Source: Anaspis maculata (Eukaryota; Arthropoda; Insecta; Coleoptera; Scraptiidae). Taken from it: a DNA stretch of 64,000 bases. The notes under the pieces are model-generated. The model worked only from the letters and a program-made list of their open reading frames with translations, searched no databases and was not told the origin of the DNA. The translations under genes were made by a program, and so were the position numbers. Shown one piece after another: positions 1 through 11,221 of this stretch. The stretch covers positions 6,138,001-6,202,000 of the forward strand of contig OX421966.1 in NCBI GenBank assembly GCA_949128115.1. The letters are read 5' to 3'. Numbering within the stretch: position 1 is the stretch's first letter; every line of letters starts with the position of its first letter.

Positions 1-1547
1 CCGCAAAATAAAAAAAGCCTTTTGTAGGCCGTTAAGAAAAAGGGGAATTTTAGAACAAATAATCCAATTTTGGCTTTTAGGCGAAATAGACAGAAACATA
101 GTGATCTCAAACGCTACCATTTTTGAACGAAACAAATCAAACAATAATGAATATATTTCTCAACATTGAGGATGATTTTCACCAAAAAAATTGAAAATGC
201 CTATTTTAGGCCGTTGAAAAGTTCTTTTTAGGAGAGTAAATCCGATTTTTGCCAGTTTTAGACATTTAGACACAAACAAAGGGGTATCTAAAGTAATGTT
301 TTTCCAACACTAACATTTATTTCAAGGTCTCATGCAAACGCCTAAAACAGAAACAAAAAGGCATTTTGCATAGAATCCGGTCTTTGGGTCATGAGTAGGT
401 ATGTCATGAGTAAGAAGCAATCATTACCCGCTTGTTGAATTACCAATTGCCCTAAACTAACCGCTGTGAAAACCAAACGAAAGCTGGTTGAAATTTGTGA
501 AAACCAGACGTCGGATTTTGACGAGGTATTTTTTTTCTAAATTTTCGCAAACGAACCGCAATGCAAGTTGAGGATGGGAAATTTCCAAAATTCCTGCTGA
601 ATTTGGGGGGATTTTTCAAAAATTCATAATTCATTCCAATTTTTTCCAGGGAACCGACGTTTCGAGTAGTCCATTTCAAACATCTTGTTACGTTTTTGCG
701 GCAAAAATTTGGCTTTTTGGGGAGAATTTTGAGTAATTTGGTGTGAAATGCAGACCGGAGGGTTTCGGGGACCTAGTGTCGTCCGGTGCGGGCCACGTGG
801 TGTTTTTTTTTGTTGAAATTTCGCCGTATAATTGATCAAATTCGACCACGGCACGGCCAAAGTGACAGGAACGTCAATTGACGCCCTGGGTTTTGGAAAA
901 CTCAACACTTCGGGGCTATTGAACAGTGTTTAAAGTGTTTTTGGAGAAAATGTACCGTGTCAGCGTGCGAAATTGAATTGTGGTCTCGAGGATACTTTTG
1001 GGCGTCCATCAGACTCAAAACACGAGCCACCTCCAAATTCGAACGGCATTTTGATCACATTTCCCAGGCCGGCTCTGGTGCTGACGGGGTAATTTCACCG
1101 ATACAGGCGTGTCGGGGGAACCAAAAGGCGATTGGGGAGAGTACTCACAGTATTCACGCTGAGGGCCGATTTTTAAAGACTCCACATTTCGAGGAAGGGG
1201 CTTCTTTCGATGTCAGAACACTTTCCGTGGCGAGTTGCGGCATCTATCTTGCCGCGACTTGTTTTGTAGAAAATCCGTGTTGATTCCAGGTGACCTTGTG
1301 GCTGCACTTTCAGAAAGGGTCCATGTTTTGATTGGCATGCTTATTTCGGACCTTTTATTGTCCAATTTTCAGAAATTTGACTCACAATATCGGTTCCATT
1401 GCTGGCGCTGCACTTGTGAAATTGGCAAATGTCAATCGCGCGTGCTCTTGGTTCTTGGTTACGTTGCAATTTGCATTGATGTTGACAGTTATGGACATTT
1501 TCGCGAGTAAATCTAATAACAAATGCGGAAATCGCGCCACGTTGTTC
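1..1547. other. gene-free AT-rich intergenic DNA
   Basis: No open frame here shows a recognisable domain, and no RNA gene was seen. The text is AT-rich with short unrelated open frames on both strands, the longest about 108 codons near 957-1283. I see nothing further that can be supported. Confidence 0.6.
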
Positions 1548-2085
1548 CGAATATTGAACTTTTGTATTTTTCAACAGATTATATTGAGATTTGAATAAAT
1601 ACTCGGTCATGATGGACGATCGAAATGCATTTGTCATTTGTGATTGTTGATTTCTCAGTGGATGTCTTTCACTTTGAGGCTACTTTTTTGTTTGTAGATA
1701 AATTGGTCTTGACATTGCAATTACTTGATGTTATAACGGTGCCCATTTTCGCGACTCGCCAAAGTGACATTATTGACAGTCTTTTCTCGTAGCTACATGA
1801 CATTTCTATCATCATTACCGCAAGATCCGATTGGTATTTTGAACCTATGCCAACAAGAAATAGACAGTCTAAACGCATCTGCCAAATTTGGATTTTTGAC
1901 GTTTCTTGAAACGTCAAACGCCGTCATATTGAACTTTTGCATTTTTCAACCAATCTGATTGGGATCTCAATCCTACAGCCGATTGAGGTTGGCGATCAAA
2001 ATGCATCTGTCAAATTTTGATTTTTGACGTTTCAGAGGCCGCCATTTTGAACTTTTGCATTTTTCAACCAATTAAAATGGGGGTC
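1548..2085. repeat. ~118-bp repeat family, cluster 1
   Basis: Diverged copies of a ~118-bp unit. The anchor TTGAACTTTTGCATTTTTCA recurs near 1929 and 2047, and a more diverged copy lies near 1557. Each full unit also holds a GACGTTTC block, a GCCGCCAT motif, the phrase CAATCTGATTGGGA and the phrase GCATCTGTCAAATTT. No coding capacity is conserved between copies. The family recurs at 2.75-3.85 kb and 4.6-5.1 kb. Confidence 0.8.
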
Positions 2086-2747
2086 ATTTTGGTCGTGTTG
2101 AGCGCCGAAGTGATATAAAACTCGTATAAAAATGGGTTTAACATTCCCAAGTGGCCAATTACAAAAAGTTACTCACTAAGAACGGTTACTTTCGCATTTA
2201 TATTATTGAGTATGACCATTACTGCTAGTACCAGTTGATTTTCCACTTATTCCATAATGGGCGAATTCAAGATGGCGGCCCGAAGAGTAAAAGGAGTCGA
2301 CCGTCATATTTTTGAAAATAGTAGGCGGAAACGGTGGCAACTCATCACATCTAATGATTGAGGTCATTTTTTGTCAACATGCAAAGTTCTATCCAAGTAT
2401 CTTGGGAAATCACTGATTTTTTGTAAAATGTCCATTTCCATGAAATCGACCACTAAACTGAAAATATTTCGGAAACGGCTAAATATATTTAGACGCGGTT
2501 TGTTTCAGCTTAATAAGCATTGAATTGTGAATCTACGTGCTAATTTTCATGACTCCAACTTCTTTGTTTCATGAGTTGGAATTTTTACATTGTTGATCAC
2601 CCTGTATACGGCGTCTGCACGGACCGCCATCTTGGCAACACCTCTTAAAATCGAGGCACGGGTATGTACAACATTCGTACCAACTGCACTGCTCAATCAT
2701 CAAATGCAAGGTGGTGGTGGTTTTATGGCTCTCAACATCCGTACTAT
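2086..2747. other. gene-free spacer between repeat clusters
   Basis: AT-rich DNA between two clusters of the 118-bp family. It holds one isolated AAGATGGCGGC motif near 2269. No gene, RNA or element end was recognised. Confidence 0.5.
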
Positions 2748-3852
2748 ACAGCCAATTGAGGTTGGCGATCAAAATGCATCTGCCAAATTTAGATTTTTGA
2801 CGTTTCAAGACGCCGCCATATTGAACTTTTGCATTTTTCAACCAATCTGATTGGGATTTCAATCCTACCGCTGATTGAGGTTGGCAATCCATAGGCATCT
2901 GTCAAATTTTGATTTTTGACGTTTCAGAGACCGCCATATTGAACTTTTGCATTTTTCAACCAATCTGATTGGGATTTCAATCCTACAGCTGATTGAGGTT
3001 GGCGATCCATATGCATCTGTCAAATTTTGATTTTTGACGTTTCAGAGGCCGCCATTTTGAACTTTTGCATTTTTCAACCGATCTGATTGGGATTTTGAAC
3101 CTATACCCACTTGAGGTTGACAATGGAAATGCATCTGTCAAATTTTGATTTTTGACGTTTCAAGAGGCCGCCATAGTGAACTTTTGCATCTTCCAACTTG
3201 ACCGATTGATATTTCAAGCCTTTAGTCAAGTTGACTGAGAGACTGTTGAAAAATACAAAAGTTCAATATGGCAGCCTTGGAATAGTCAAAATGGCAAATT
3301 TGACAGATGCATCTCAATTGTCGACTTCAAGCAGGTAAAGGCTTGAAATATCAATCGGTCAAGTTGGAAAATGCAAAAGTTCAATATGGCGGCCTCTAAA
3401 ACGTCAAAAATAAAAATTTGACAGATGCATTCTGATCGCCAACTTCAAGTGGGTGTAGGTTTAGAGTCTCGATCAGATCGGTTGCAAAATGAAAAAGTTC
3501 AATATGGCGGCCTCTTGAAACGCCAAAAATCAAAATTTGAGACTCAACCAATCTGATTGGGATTTGAACCTTCGACCACTTAAGGTTGACAAACGAAGTG
3601 CATCTGTCAAATTTTGATTTTTGGCGTTTCAAGAGGCCGTCATATTGAACTTTTGCATTTTGCAACCGATCTGATCGAGACTTTAAACCTACGCCCACTT
3701 GAAGTTGGCGATCAGAATGCATCTGTCAAATTTTTATTTGTGACGTTTTAGAGGCCGCCATATTGAACTTTTGCATTTTCCAACTTGACCGATTGATATT
3801 TCAAGCCTTTACCTACTTGAAGTCGACAATTGACCTTTCCAATTTTAGGAGA
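2748..3852. repeat. ~118-bp repeat family, cluster 2 (partly inverted)
   Basis: Four head-to-tail units have anchors near 2820, 2938, 3057 and 3177, spaced 118-120 bp. They are followed by units in reverse orientation (near 3243, 3371 and 3500) and then forward units again (near 3645 and 3763). The turn-round forms the palindrome annotated at 3315-3832. Most units carry GCCGCCATATTG or GCCGCCATTTTG, which resembles the YY1/Pho binding consensus. No frame is conserved. Confidence 0.85.
3315..3832. repeat. large palindrome, 226-bp arms
   Basis: The left arm (3315-3540) and right arm (3607-3832) are near-perfect inverted copies, each bounded by CAATTG at its outer end, with a 66-bp loop at 3541-3606. 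The arms are made of 118-bp-family units, so this is an inverted duplication within that array rather than a classical transposon. A transcript across it would fold into a long double-stranded RNA. Confidence 0.85.
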
Positions 3853-4614
3853 TAGAAAATAGATAGTTTTTCGAGGTCACCTTTGACGTTTTGACGTTTA
3901 TGACGTTTGGTCGTTTCGTTTCTGACTTTTGCGGGAATTTTGAATCGTTTAGCTATACTGTTCCCATTATCATGTGGGGAAAGTCACTAGAGCCCATAAG
4001 GGAGTTTTTATTGGACGAAGTAATAGAGTTTTTTCGTAGTAAGATGCACGTGTTTGGTGCAGCCACACTTCCATCAAGTTTGAGTCTTGTGTGAACCGGT
4101 GCATTGCATTGTGATGCCGGGTGTATTCGTCTTATTCTCGCACTCGCATAGAGCGACACAACACCCTAGAACCATTTCTGTAAGTATCTTCTCAGTTTTC
4201 CACTACATATAACACACTTATTGGCAAGAACGAAGGTAAGAACAAGTGAAATCATGAAATCCATGCTGAAATCAAATAAATACACGACAGAGCGCTTGTC
4301 AGATTCGAAAAATTTCCCATTGTCAGAAACGAAATGTCATATCTCAAGAAACATAGGACGTTTTCCAATAACTGCGACAAGACGGATACACAATGTCAAA
4401 GTGCACTTGCCAGCTCAATTCTAAACTCAGCCTCGCCAATGTTTCGATTGTGTCGACATGTGGTGCTATTACTGCTATTGGAACGCTAGCTGTGTCAAAT
4501 TGTGTCCATATGTGTCGAATTGTGTCCTTATACGCCTTATTGGGAAGCGCCCAATGACCTCGATTAACCGTCTCTTGTACGCATGACGTCACAGTGAAAA
4601 GAGACAACGGAAAA
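3853..4614. other. gene-free low-copy DNA
   Basis: Short open frames only, none with a recognisable domain. No RNA gene or element terminus was seen. Confidence 0.5.
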
Positions 4615-5100
4615 TTGGAGACCTCAATTGAGATGCATCTTTCAAATTTGCCCTTTTGACATTTCCAAGGCTGCCATATTGAACTTTTGTATTTTTCAAC
4701 AGTCTCTCAACCAATCTGATTGGGATTTTGAATTTATGCCAACATGAAATAGACAGTCTAAATACATCTGCCAAATTTAGATTTTTGACGTTCCAAGAGG
4801 ACGCCATATTGAACTTTGGCATTTTTCCACCGATCTGATTGGGATTTCAAACCTATACCCACTTGAGGTTGACAATGGAAATGCATCTGTCAAATTTGGA
4901 TTCTTGACGTTTCAAGAGGGCGCCATATTGAACTTTTGTATTTTTCAACAGATTATATTAAGATTTTGAACAAATACTTAGTCAAGATGGATAATCAAAA
5001 CGCATTTCGCATTTGTCAAATTCGACATTTTCGCAGTTTGAAGCCGCCGTATTGAACTCTTACTTTTTCCAACCGAATTCATTGAGTTTTCAAACCTAGA
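4615..5100. repeat. ~118-bp repeat family, cluster 3
   Basis: Four more diverged units have anchors near 4678, 4810, 4927 and 5053, spaced 117-132 bp. They are the same family as at 1.5-2.1 and 2.75-3.85 kb. The last unit is the most decayed. Confidence 0.75.
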
Positions 5101-6049
5101 CTTGGTTCAGATGAACAATTGGAACGTAACTGTCAAATTTGTAATTTTGCACATATTTTTATCTCATCTCAATTTCTTCTACAAATATTTAGAAAGGCTC
5201 TTGAATAATACAAATACACTGTTCTGCTTTTTCTTCCACTACACGGTGTTTTCCACAACAGTACCTTCTTCACGGTTCAGGTTTCCATAACACATATCGT
5301 CGCTTTCATTTTCAAAGCTTTATCATGTTTCCAGTATTTTTAGTAGTTACCTTGAACACAAGTAGAAATGCATATTGATGAACAAAATAATGGTGTATCG
5401 ATTTCTCCCGACAACTCTTCACTGACCTGACCAGACACCACCCACTGACATGCGTTTCGTTTACAATAGAATCTTACAAGTCGAGGCAGAAACTTCAAAA
5501 CACGAGAAGAACAAACATCATCTCGAATTTTCGTAACTCTTACACTGTCAGTTGCTACCTCGGTTGCTACGCCTCTTGGAAAACTTCATCTGACCAAAAT
5601 ACCATCGACGGACATGCTTGAAATTACTAAACTCGCCAAGGTAAAACCTGACATCTGCCTAAAACAACGGAAAATCAACATCATGTATACAATTCCCTTT
5701 CCACTTGTCCGGTGTCAGTGGAACAAATTCCCTGGCTACTTTTCAACCAATGCTGTCACCCAGGCGACAGCTTGCCGGCGCCGGTGACAGCTAGTAATAT
5801 CTACTATTACTCGATCAGCAAAGCTGCAGAATTATCAGCAAAGGCCACTTATTCAGTACTGGACCCGTATGATGGCCTTCTTGAGGTTAAGGCGTAGTAC
5901 TAAGATCTCGACTAGGATAATGTAGACGTCTGCGATCGAGTCTGCGATCTAGAGCAAGCCAAAGCACACTAGTATACAATGCGAATGCGAGGAAACAGCA
6001 GGTGCCCCGGTGGCTCTACAGGATGTGACGCCACTGTCAAAGGGCGCCT
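5101..6049. other. gene-free low-copy DNA
   Basis: Unremarkable sequence with no supported gene. The text becomes less AT-rich towards the CpG-rich island that follows. Confidence 0.5.
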
Positions 6050-6620
6050 TGCACTACTATAACTGCGTAGTTACGATGACGTAGCGGCCCGTCACGCTCG
6101 GCGGGATTCTCGGGTGAATAGTGTAAAAGCACACACACACAAACACACAGGCATGAGGAGGAACAGAGAGGCAGGCCGCGTCTCTGATCGTTCGGCTTTC
6201 TCTCTCTTTTCCCCCTGATGCTGGTCCGGCGCGGGCCTGGCCGAGCGCCAAGCTAGGCCGGTCGGTTCGGGGCGCGAAAAGTGCGAGGACCCGCCGGAAC
6301 GACGTCCGCGAGGAGGACGGCACCAGCGACGGTGCGCGTCGCGTCGTTCGAACCTCGAAGTCGGATGATGGGGCGCGCGCGGTCCGTAGTCGTAGTAGGC
6401 TGCGGCGGCGGAGGGCATAGTCGGTAGTGCTGGCTGGGTATGAATGACCTGGTGAAGGGCGTTGCTCCGCCCGCCCGCTCTCCTCCGCGCCGCTCGACGT
6501 ACAACACGCCGGACGGGCGCCCTCTCTTCAGTCTTCACCCCCTGCGCCCTAGCCGGGGCGCGCCAAAACACCGTGGACTGTGCAGTGGCGGGCTGGGGCA
6601 TGGCGGGTGACTCGCGGACG
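6050..6620. promoter_or_regulatory. CpG-rich island, possible first-exon/promoter region
   Basis: This stretch is strikingly GC- and CpG-rich compared with its AT-rich surroundings, and open frames run through it on both strands. A minus-strand frame around 6092-6601 contains an alanine/tyrosine/histidine-rich stretch starting at a possible methionine near 6421. No domain is recognisable and no convincing splice donor was found. The composition matches that of the IRS first-exon region at 26.3-27.5 kb, so a promoter or first exon of an unidentified gene is a fair inference. A (CA)n tract lies near 6129-6150. Confidence 0.4.
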
Positions 6621-7379
6621 GGTTATGGAAATATTGAGAATAAGGGGCAAAGGGCGCATACTTCGGCTCCGCGTACATTCCACACGGCCAGGAACTTGTA
6701 TAGTGCTAGCGGTACCTACGCGACAACATTCAGAATTGTACTGCAAATTGCGATAAAAGCAAAAGATTTGGCACAATTATTCCTTGAACCAAAATGAACG
6801 ATTTGACCCGCTGCGCTAATCGATGAACTGCCGGGGTCCCGAGATTTCAAGGGGGCCAACTAAAAGACAACCACTTTTTTTTCAAGCATCGAATGCCGCT
6901 ACAGAACTACGCCAGGGCAGGGGACGTTTTCTAATCAAACAAAAATCTCTAAATCATGATTTTGTCACTGCAGGACGCTACTATCGCTGGAAGCCCCAGT
7001 ATCACCCCCATGTTGAATTTGGGATCTTTCTTGAACTGGACGGCAATGGTATCTGAAGTGGGCGTGTGATATATCATTTCCATGTTTTAGGGTCTGCGAA
7101 TGTGATTCAACAGACAAAATTTGTTTTTAAATAAATTTGAGGGGAGGGGAGGAAACGAAATAATAATGTTTTTTTTAGTGTACTCCGAATCGATGAATAT
7201 AAACGTATAGTCGAGCAAGAAGCGACACTGGGCGGAGTGGGGGGGAAGCCGTTTTTCAGTGCACAGCTCATCTGTGGTGCGCAGGTTCACCCGCTAAGTC
7301 TCCCATAAGTCCCATATGATCATATGACCTCCGACGATTGCTGGTTGTGGACGAACGTTCAATTCAGACGGAAGTGAAA
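6621..7379. other. gene-free spacer upstream of the THAP gene
   Basis: No supported gene. The stretch just upstream of 7380 is the presumed leader of the THAP reading frame. No TATA box was identified with confidence. Confidence 0.4.
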
Positions 7380-7769
7380 ATGTCCGGTGAATATAAAAAA
7401 AGTTTGTACAGATGTGCCGTGAAATCGTGCAACAGGAGAAACGATGGAACTGTTAGTTTCTTCCGATTTCCAAAAGATACGGCGAGGTAAGTGCATCCAA
7501 AGAATATTATGCTTTTTGCCACAAGTTGTGGGTTTTAGATTTAGATTTTGTGGGATTAGTTTTGTTGTTTTAATTTACTATAATTATTTTGCAGATGCAG
7601 AGAATGGTTGAGATTATGTTCCAGAGAAGAACTTGAAAACCAAACAAGTGATGAGAACTACTTCTATAATAATCTGCGAGTATGTGCCAAACACTTTGAA
7701 ACCAGGATGTTTTTGAACGATCTGCGAAATAGGCTACATTCGCATGCAAAACCTATTATAGAAATATAG
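7380..7769 (+). CDS. THAP zinc-finger domain protein, two exons, possibly truncated
   Basis: A spliced frame: exon 1 is 7380-7486, a 108-bp intron runs GTAAGT..TTTTGCAG (7487-7594), and exon 2 is 7595-7769, ending in TAG. It gives 93 residues that are almost entirely a THAP domain (C2CH zinc-coordinating DNA-binding fold). The ligands are C12, C17, C66 and H69 (C-x4-C-x48-C-x2-H). The invariant Trp is W40, the FFRFPKD block is at residues 27-33, and FLNDLRNRL at 75-83 matches the helix that precedes the AVPT motif, which here reads AKPI (87-90). THAP domains bind DNA in nuclear regulators and in P-element and Kolobok-type transposases. The stop comes right after the domain, with no effector or transposase region, and a DNA transposon begins 190 bp downstream. 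It could be a standalone THAP microprotein, the 5' remnant of a larger gene, or a domesticated transposase fragment. The domain call is secure; whether it is a functional gene is not. Confidence 0.8.
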
Positions 7770-7958
7770 AAAAGTTCTACACCTGTTTAAAGGACTTCGC
7801 ACATTCCTTATGGCATTTGGCTCAAATTTCAATATGTTGTAGCTCTTGTTGAGGTGATCATATTATATCTTTGCGCAAATTCTCTAAACTTAACGGTTCA
7901 CCCTCTAGAGGGGGTGAATTGCCTGTGGTCACGGATCTGATTTATAGCAATTACTGCC
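7770..7958. other. spacer between THAP frame and TTAA transposon
   Basis: Short AT-rich stretch with a small palindrome near 7890-7920 (TTCACCC..GGGTGAA). No coding continuation of the THAP frame was found here. Confidence 0.4.
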
Positions 7959-7962
7959 TTAA

Positions 7963-8782
7963 GGGTCATTCCATAGAATTTCAACGAACTTGATTTATTT
8001 TTGAAAGTTCGACCATCGAGTTCGGGGATGAAATTTGGCTCTTTTGTTTACCATAGTGTTGCGATATGAAAAATATCAGCATTGATTTTTTTCAGTCCAG
8101 TACGGCAGTGTAAAAAAATGAAGAAGTGGTAGGTGACAGGGAAATTCATACAAAATTATTGATTTTTTTATTCTCAAGGTATTGTCTCAAAATGTCAGTC
8201 ACAGATGATTTTGTATTGTCCTTAGGTTCAAGATTATTAGGTTACTTGTTTGAAAGGATCTTAAAATTTTTGGGCTTGAAAAAACGATTGTTAATTTTTC
8301 GTCTTTTTTGCATTTTTGCAACTTTTCTGCAGGCTGTCAAAATTGATCCTGTTCATATAAGAATGTTTTGAACAGGTTACTGAAAATATGATCTTCGCTC
8401 AATATTTTAGGCAAGTTGGGGCTCACCTGATCGATACTTGTAAAAAGTTGGGCACAAATCAAAATTTGACTTTTTACGATTTTGTGGAAATTTGACATAT
8501 TCAAAGCCCAATATCTCAGTTGAGGTAATAGGAATAATTCTGAAAATTGATCTTGGTTTAGCCGCTATTAAAACAAATATACAATATCTCACAAGTTTGA
8601 GAAAAGTTTACAAGTAGCTAAATTACAGTCCCGAAAAACAGAAAAAAAACTGCAAAATCGATATAAAATAGAAATGTTCAACCGCAGCAAAAACAGTTGA
8701 GACATGTGGCAAGACCAACAAAATGATGAAGGTAACTCATGACAAGCTTGATTCGAACATTTATCCTATTTTTTTTCTTTCA
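7963..8782. repeat. left terminal inverted repeat of the TTAA element
   Basis: Matches the reverse complement of 10401-11217 along its full length. The shared stretch includes the open frame seen at 8126-8371 (+), whose equivalent is at 10833-11021 (-). That pairing explains the two look-alike peptides without invoking two genes. Confidence 0.85.
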
Positions 8783-8789
8783 AAGTGGA

Positions 8790-9700
8790 AGTTCCGTAAC
8801 ATCGCATTGTCTTTTTATCAAAAAAAAAAAACCTTTTCATCAAGTAGTACAAAACAAATTTGTGTTTTTCTCGTGTATTTGGCACAGTGTTCAAACCACT
8901 AAATCTTTCTTCAAGAAAAAGTGATGTAGTAATACTAATAATTTCTTCAGCTGGAACGTTATACGGAAGAAATGCCATCTGTATTTTTCACACAAAAATC
9001 ATACATATATATCCAACGGCGTTAGAATATGTTGTGCCATTGTCACAGAACGTTGGAGGCTGGTCTTTGCTACCGTTTTTATTATTAACATTTCCCAAAC
9101 CCCATCAAAATCGCCCTTGCCATGGGAGGTGGAAGAATAAATCAGAATTAAGTTGGAAGTAGGTAGTAACATTAACTGACGAAATTCTTTTTTATTTTTG
9201 TACTGACTTGTGGCGCCGTCACGGATAGTTGCCTTTTTTGTTGGGAAAGCTACACCAAAAGTTCTGCAAATAGTATCAATTTTCTTAAATTTTATTTCTT
9301 CAAAAATGAAATCTTCACTTTGGTAATTCAACATCAACATCTTCTGGGTCATCACAATTTTTTTATGCACGTAGGGCTCAACGACTTGCCTGGTATTAAT
9401 AATTGTATTGAATGCTTTCTATATTTCATCATTTGCGATCGTTCCATTTCTCGTAATCCATTGATGATTCTTTTTTTATGTCGTCGGAATGAATCGCAAC
9501 ATGCTTGGTGATATAAATGGCTGTATTTTTTCAAGAAATAAATTTTGTACAATTCACATAATTACAACAGTTCGGTAATTGTTGATTTACCGGATCATAA
9601 ACAAGGTTTTGACATATCTTATCGTCTTTGTCAAAACGCCCAGCAAAGAAAAACATCTTTACGAACAAAATTGAAAAATGTCTCAATATATTAGCAAGTG
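8790..9700 (-). pseudogene. decayed DDE-type transposase fragment
   Basis: On the minus strand, frame 9370-8999 contains an acidic block RDGATSQYKNK (the Asp at about 9220) and, further on, SHGKGDFDG (near 9127-9102) followed by AKTSLQR and LTPLD. This order resembles the catalytic-core region of a DDE transposase family found in many uncharacterised arthropod and cnidarian transposon proteins. After a stop at 8999, similarity seems to continue in a different frame at 8978-8860 (LEERFSG..NTREKHKF), so the gene is frameshifted and stopped. Upstream frames at 9552-9352 and 9776-9531 may be more of it but lack clear motifs. The N-terminal part is not recognisable. It lies inside the long inverted repeats and was presumably this element's own transposase. 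The family assignment is from memory of the motif pattern, not from an alignment. Confidence 0.6.
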
Positions 9701-10400
9701 AATAACAACCTGAAGAAGAATACAATCCTAGAACAAAAAGGCTATGAACAGAAGCTCTGAAGATACGCTGTTGCATTCACCGTCCGTATAAACCATTTTT
9801 GAAGAAACTAGACTGTGGAATAGCCTTATTGACTGAGGGAAAGACCTTTGTATCTAGCAGGCTGTTGTACAAGCATATTACATGAGGACATTCCCCATAG
9901 AAATCATTGTAGAACATATCTTACCATGCTCGCCGTTTTATTTTTTGTAACAATTTGTTTAGAAAATTAGTGTTTTGAAGAAAGACCATTTTAAATTAAA
10001 AAAAAACGCAGTGTAAGCAGGAGAAACTATTCAATTGTCGTAGGTACGAAATGAAATACAAAAAATAGGTAAAGCAATCGATGTGTGGATAAACAAGCCA
10101 TTTTGAATCTTTTTGTGTATCATCATAAGGCATTCCACTGTCCGTATTATCAAGACCTGATCAAGACCTTTATGATACAATCGCTCGCTTGCGATCGGTC
10201 AAGTGAATTTTTTTTTTAAGTTTCAACTAAGGAAATTGTCAGTATGTAGGTACCTACGACACTTTTTCTCGGAGAAATATTGATCAAGTGGCGGCTTAAA
10301 AACCGTCATAAATATACAAGAGAACCACTTTGTTCCACTTGATAAAATCACTATTCGGTGCTACGAAACTTCTTCTTCTACCTCATTCAAAGATGTCCAG

Positions 10401-11217
10401 TTGAAAAAAAAAGGATAAATGTTCGGATCAAGCTTGTCATAAGTTTTATTCATCATTTTGTTAGTCTTGCCACATGTCTCAACTGTTTTTGCTGCGGTTG
10501 AACATTTTTATTTTATATCGATTTGGCAGTTTTTTCTGTTTTTCGGAACTGTAATTTAGCTACTTGTAAACTTTTCTCAAACTTGTAAAAGATATTGTAT
10601 ATTTGTTTTGATAGCAGCTAAACCAAGATCAATTTTCAGGATTTTTCCCATTACCCCAACTGAGATATTGGGTTTTGAACATGTCAAATTTCCACAAAAT
10701 CGTAAAAAGTCAAATTTTGATTTGTGCCCAACTTTTTACAAGTATCGATCAGGTGAGCCCCAACTTGCCTAAAATATTGAGCGAAGATCATATCTTCAGT
10801 AACCTGTTCAAAACATTCTTATATGAACAGGATCAATTTTGACAGCCTGCAAAAAAGTTGGAAAAATGCAAAAAAAGACGAAAAAGTAACAATCCTTTTT
10901 TCAAGCCCAAAAATTTTGAGGCCCTTCCAAACAAGTAACCTAATAATCTTGAACCTAAGGACAATACAAAATCATCTGTGACTGACATTTTGAGACAATA
11001 CCTTGAGAATAAAAAAATCAATAATTTTGTATGAATTTACTTGTCACCTACCACTTCTTCATTTTTTTACACTGCCGTACTGGACTAAAAAAAATCAATG
11101 CTGATATTTTTCATATCGTAACACTATGGTAAACAAAAGAGCCAAATTTCATCCCCGAACTCAATGGTCGAACTTTCAAAAATAAATCAAGTTCGTTGAA
11201 ATTCTATGGAATGACCC
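10401..11217. repeat. right terminal inverted repeat of the TTAA element
   Basis: Inverse copy of 7963-8782, ending GGAATGACCC against the flanking TTAA at 11218-11221. Confidence 0.85.
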
Positions 11218-11221
11218 TTAA

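Larger units (their letters stand above)
7963..11217. mobile_element. TTAA-flanked DNA transposon with ~820-bp terminal inverted repeats
   Basis: The element is bounded by TTAA on both sides (7959-7962 and 11218-11221) and begins GGGTCATTCCATAGAA, with the exact inverse at its right end. The inverted repeats are long: left arm 7963 to about 8782, right arm about 10401-11217, with only scattered differences. The central ~1.6 kb carries minus-strand remnants of a DDE-type transposase. TTAA targets are used by piggyBac, Kolobok and Sola3-type elements. GGG ends argue against typical piggyBac (CCC ends), so a Kolobok- or Sola-like assignment is more likely, but I cannot fix the superfamily by eye. 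Total length is 3255 bp. Confidence 0.85.

Noticed and set aside
6092..6601. 169-codon Arg/Pro-rich minus-strand frame as a gene
   Set aside because: A CpG-rich island keeps all frames open. Kept only as a possible first-exon region.
8126..8371. 81-codon frame with a near-copy at 10833-11021 on the other strand, as two paralogous genes
   Set aside because: Both lie in the long inverted repeats of one transposon, so the likeness is due to the repeat.
7963..11217. Assigning the TTAA element to piggyBac
   Set aside because: The ends begin GGG rather than CCC, and the motif blocks seen do not resemble the piggyBac transposase pattern.
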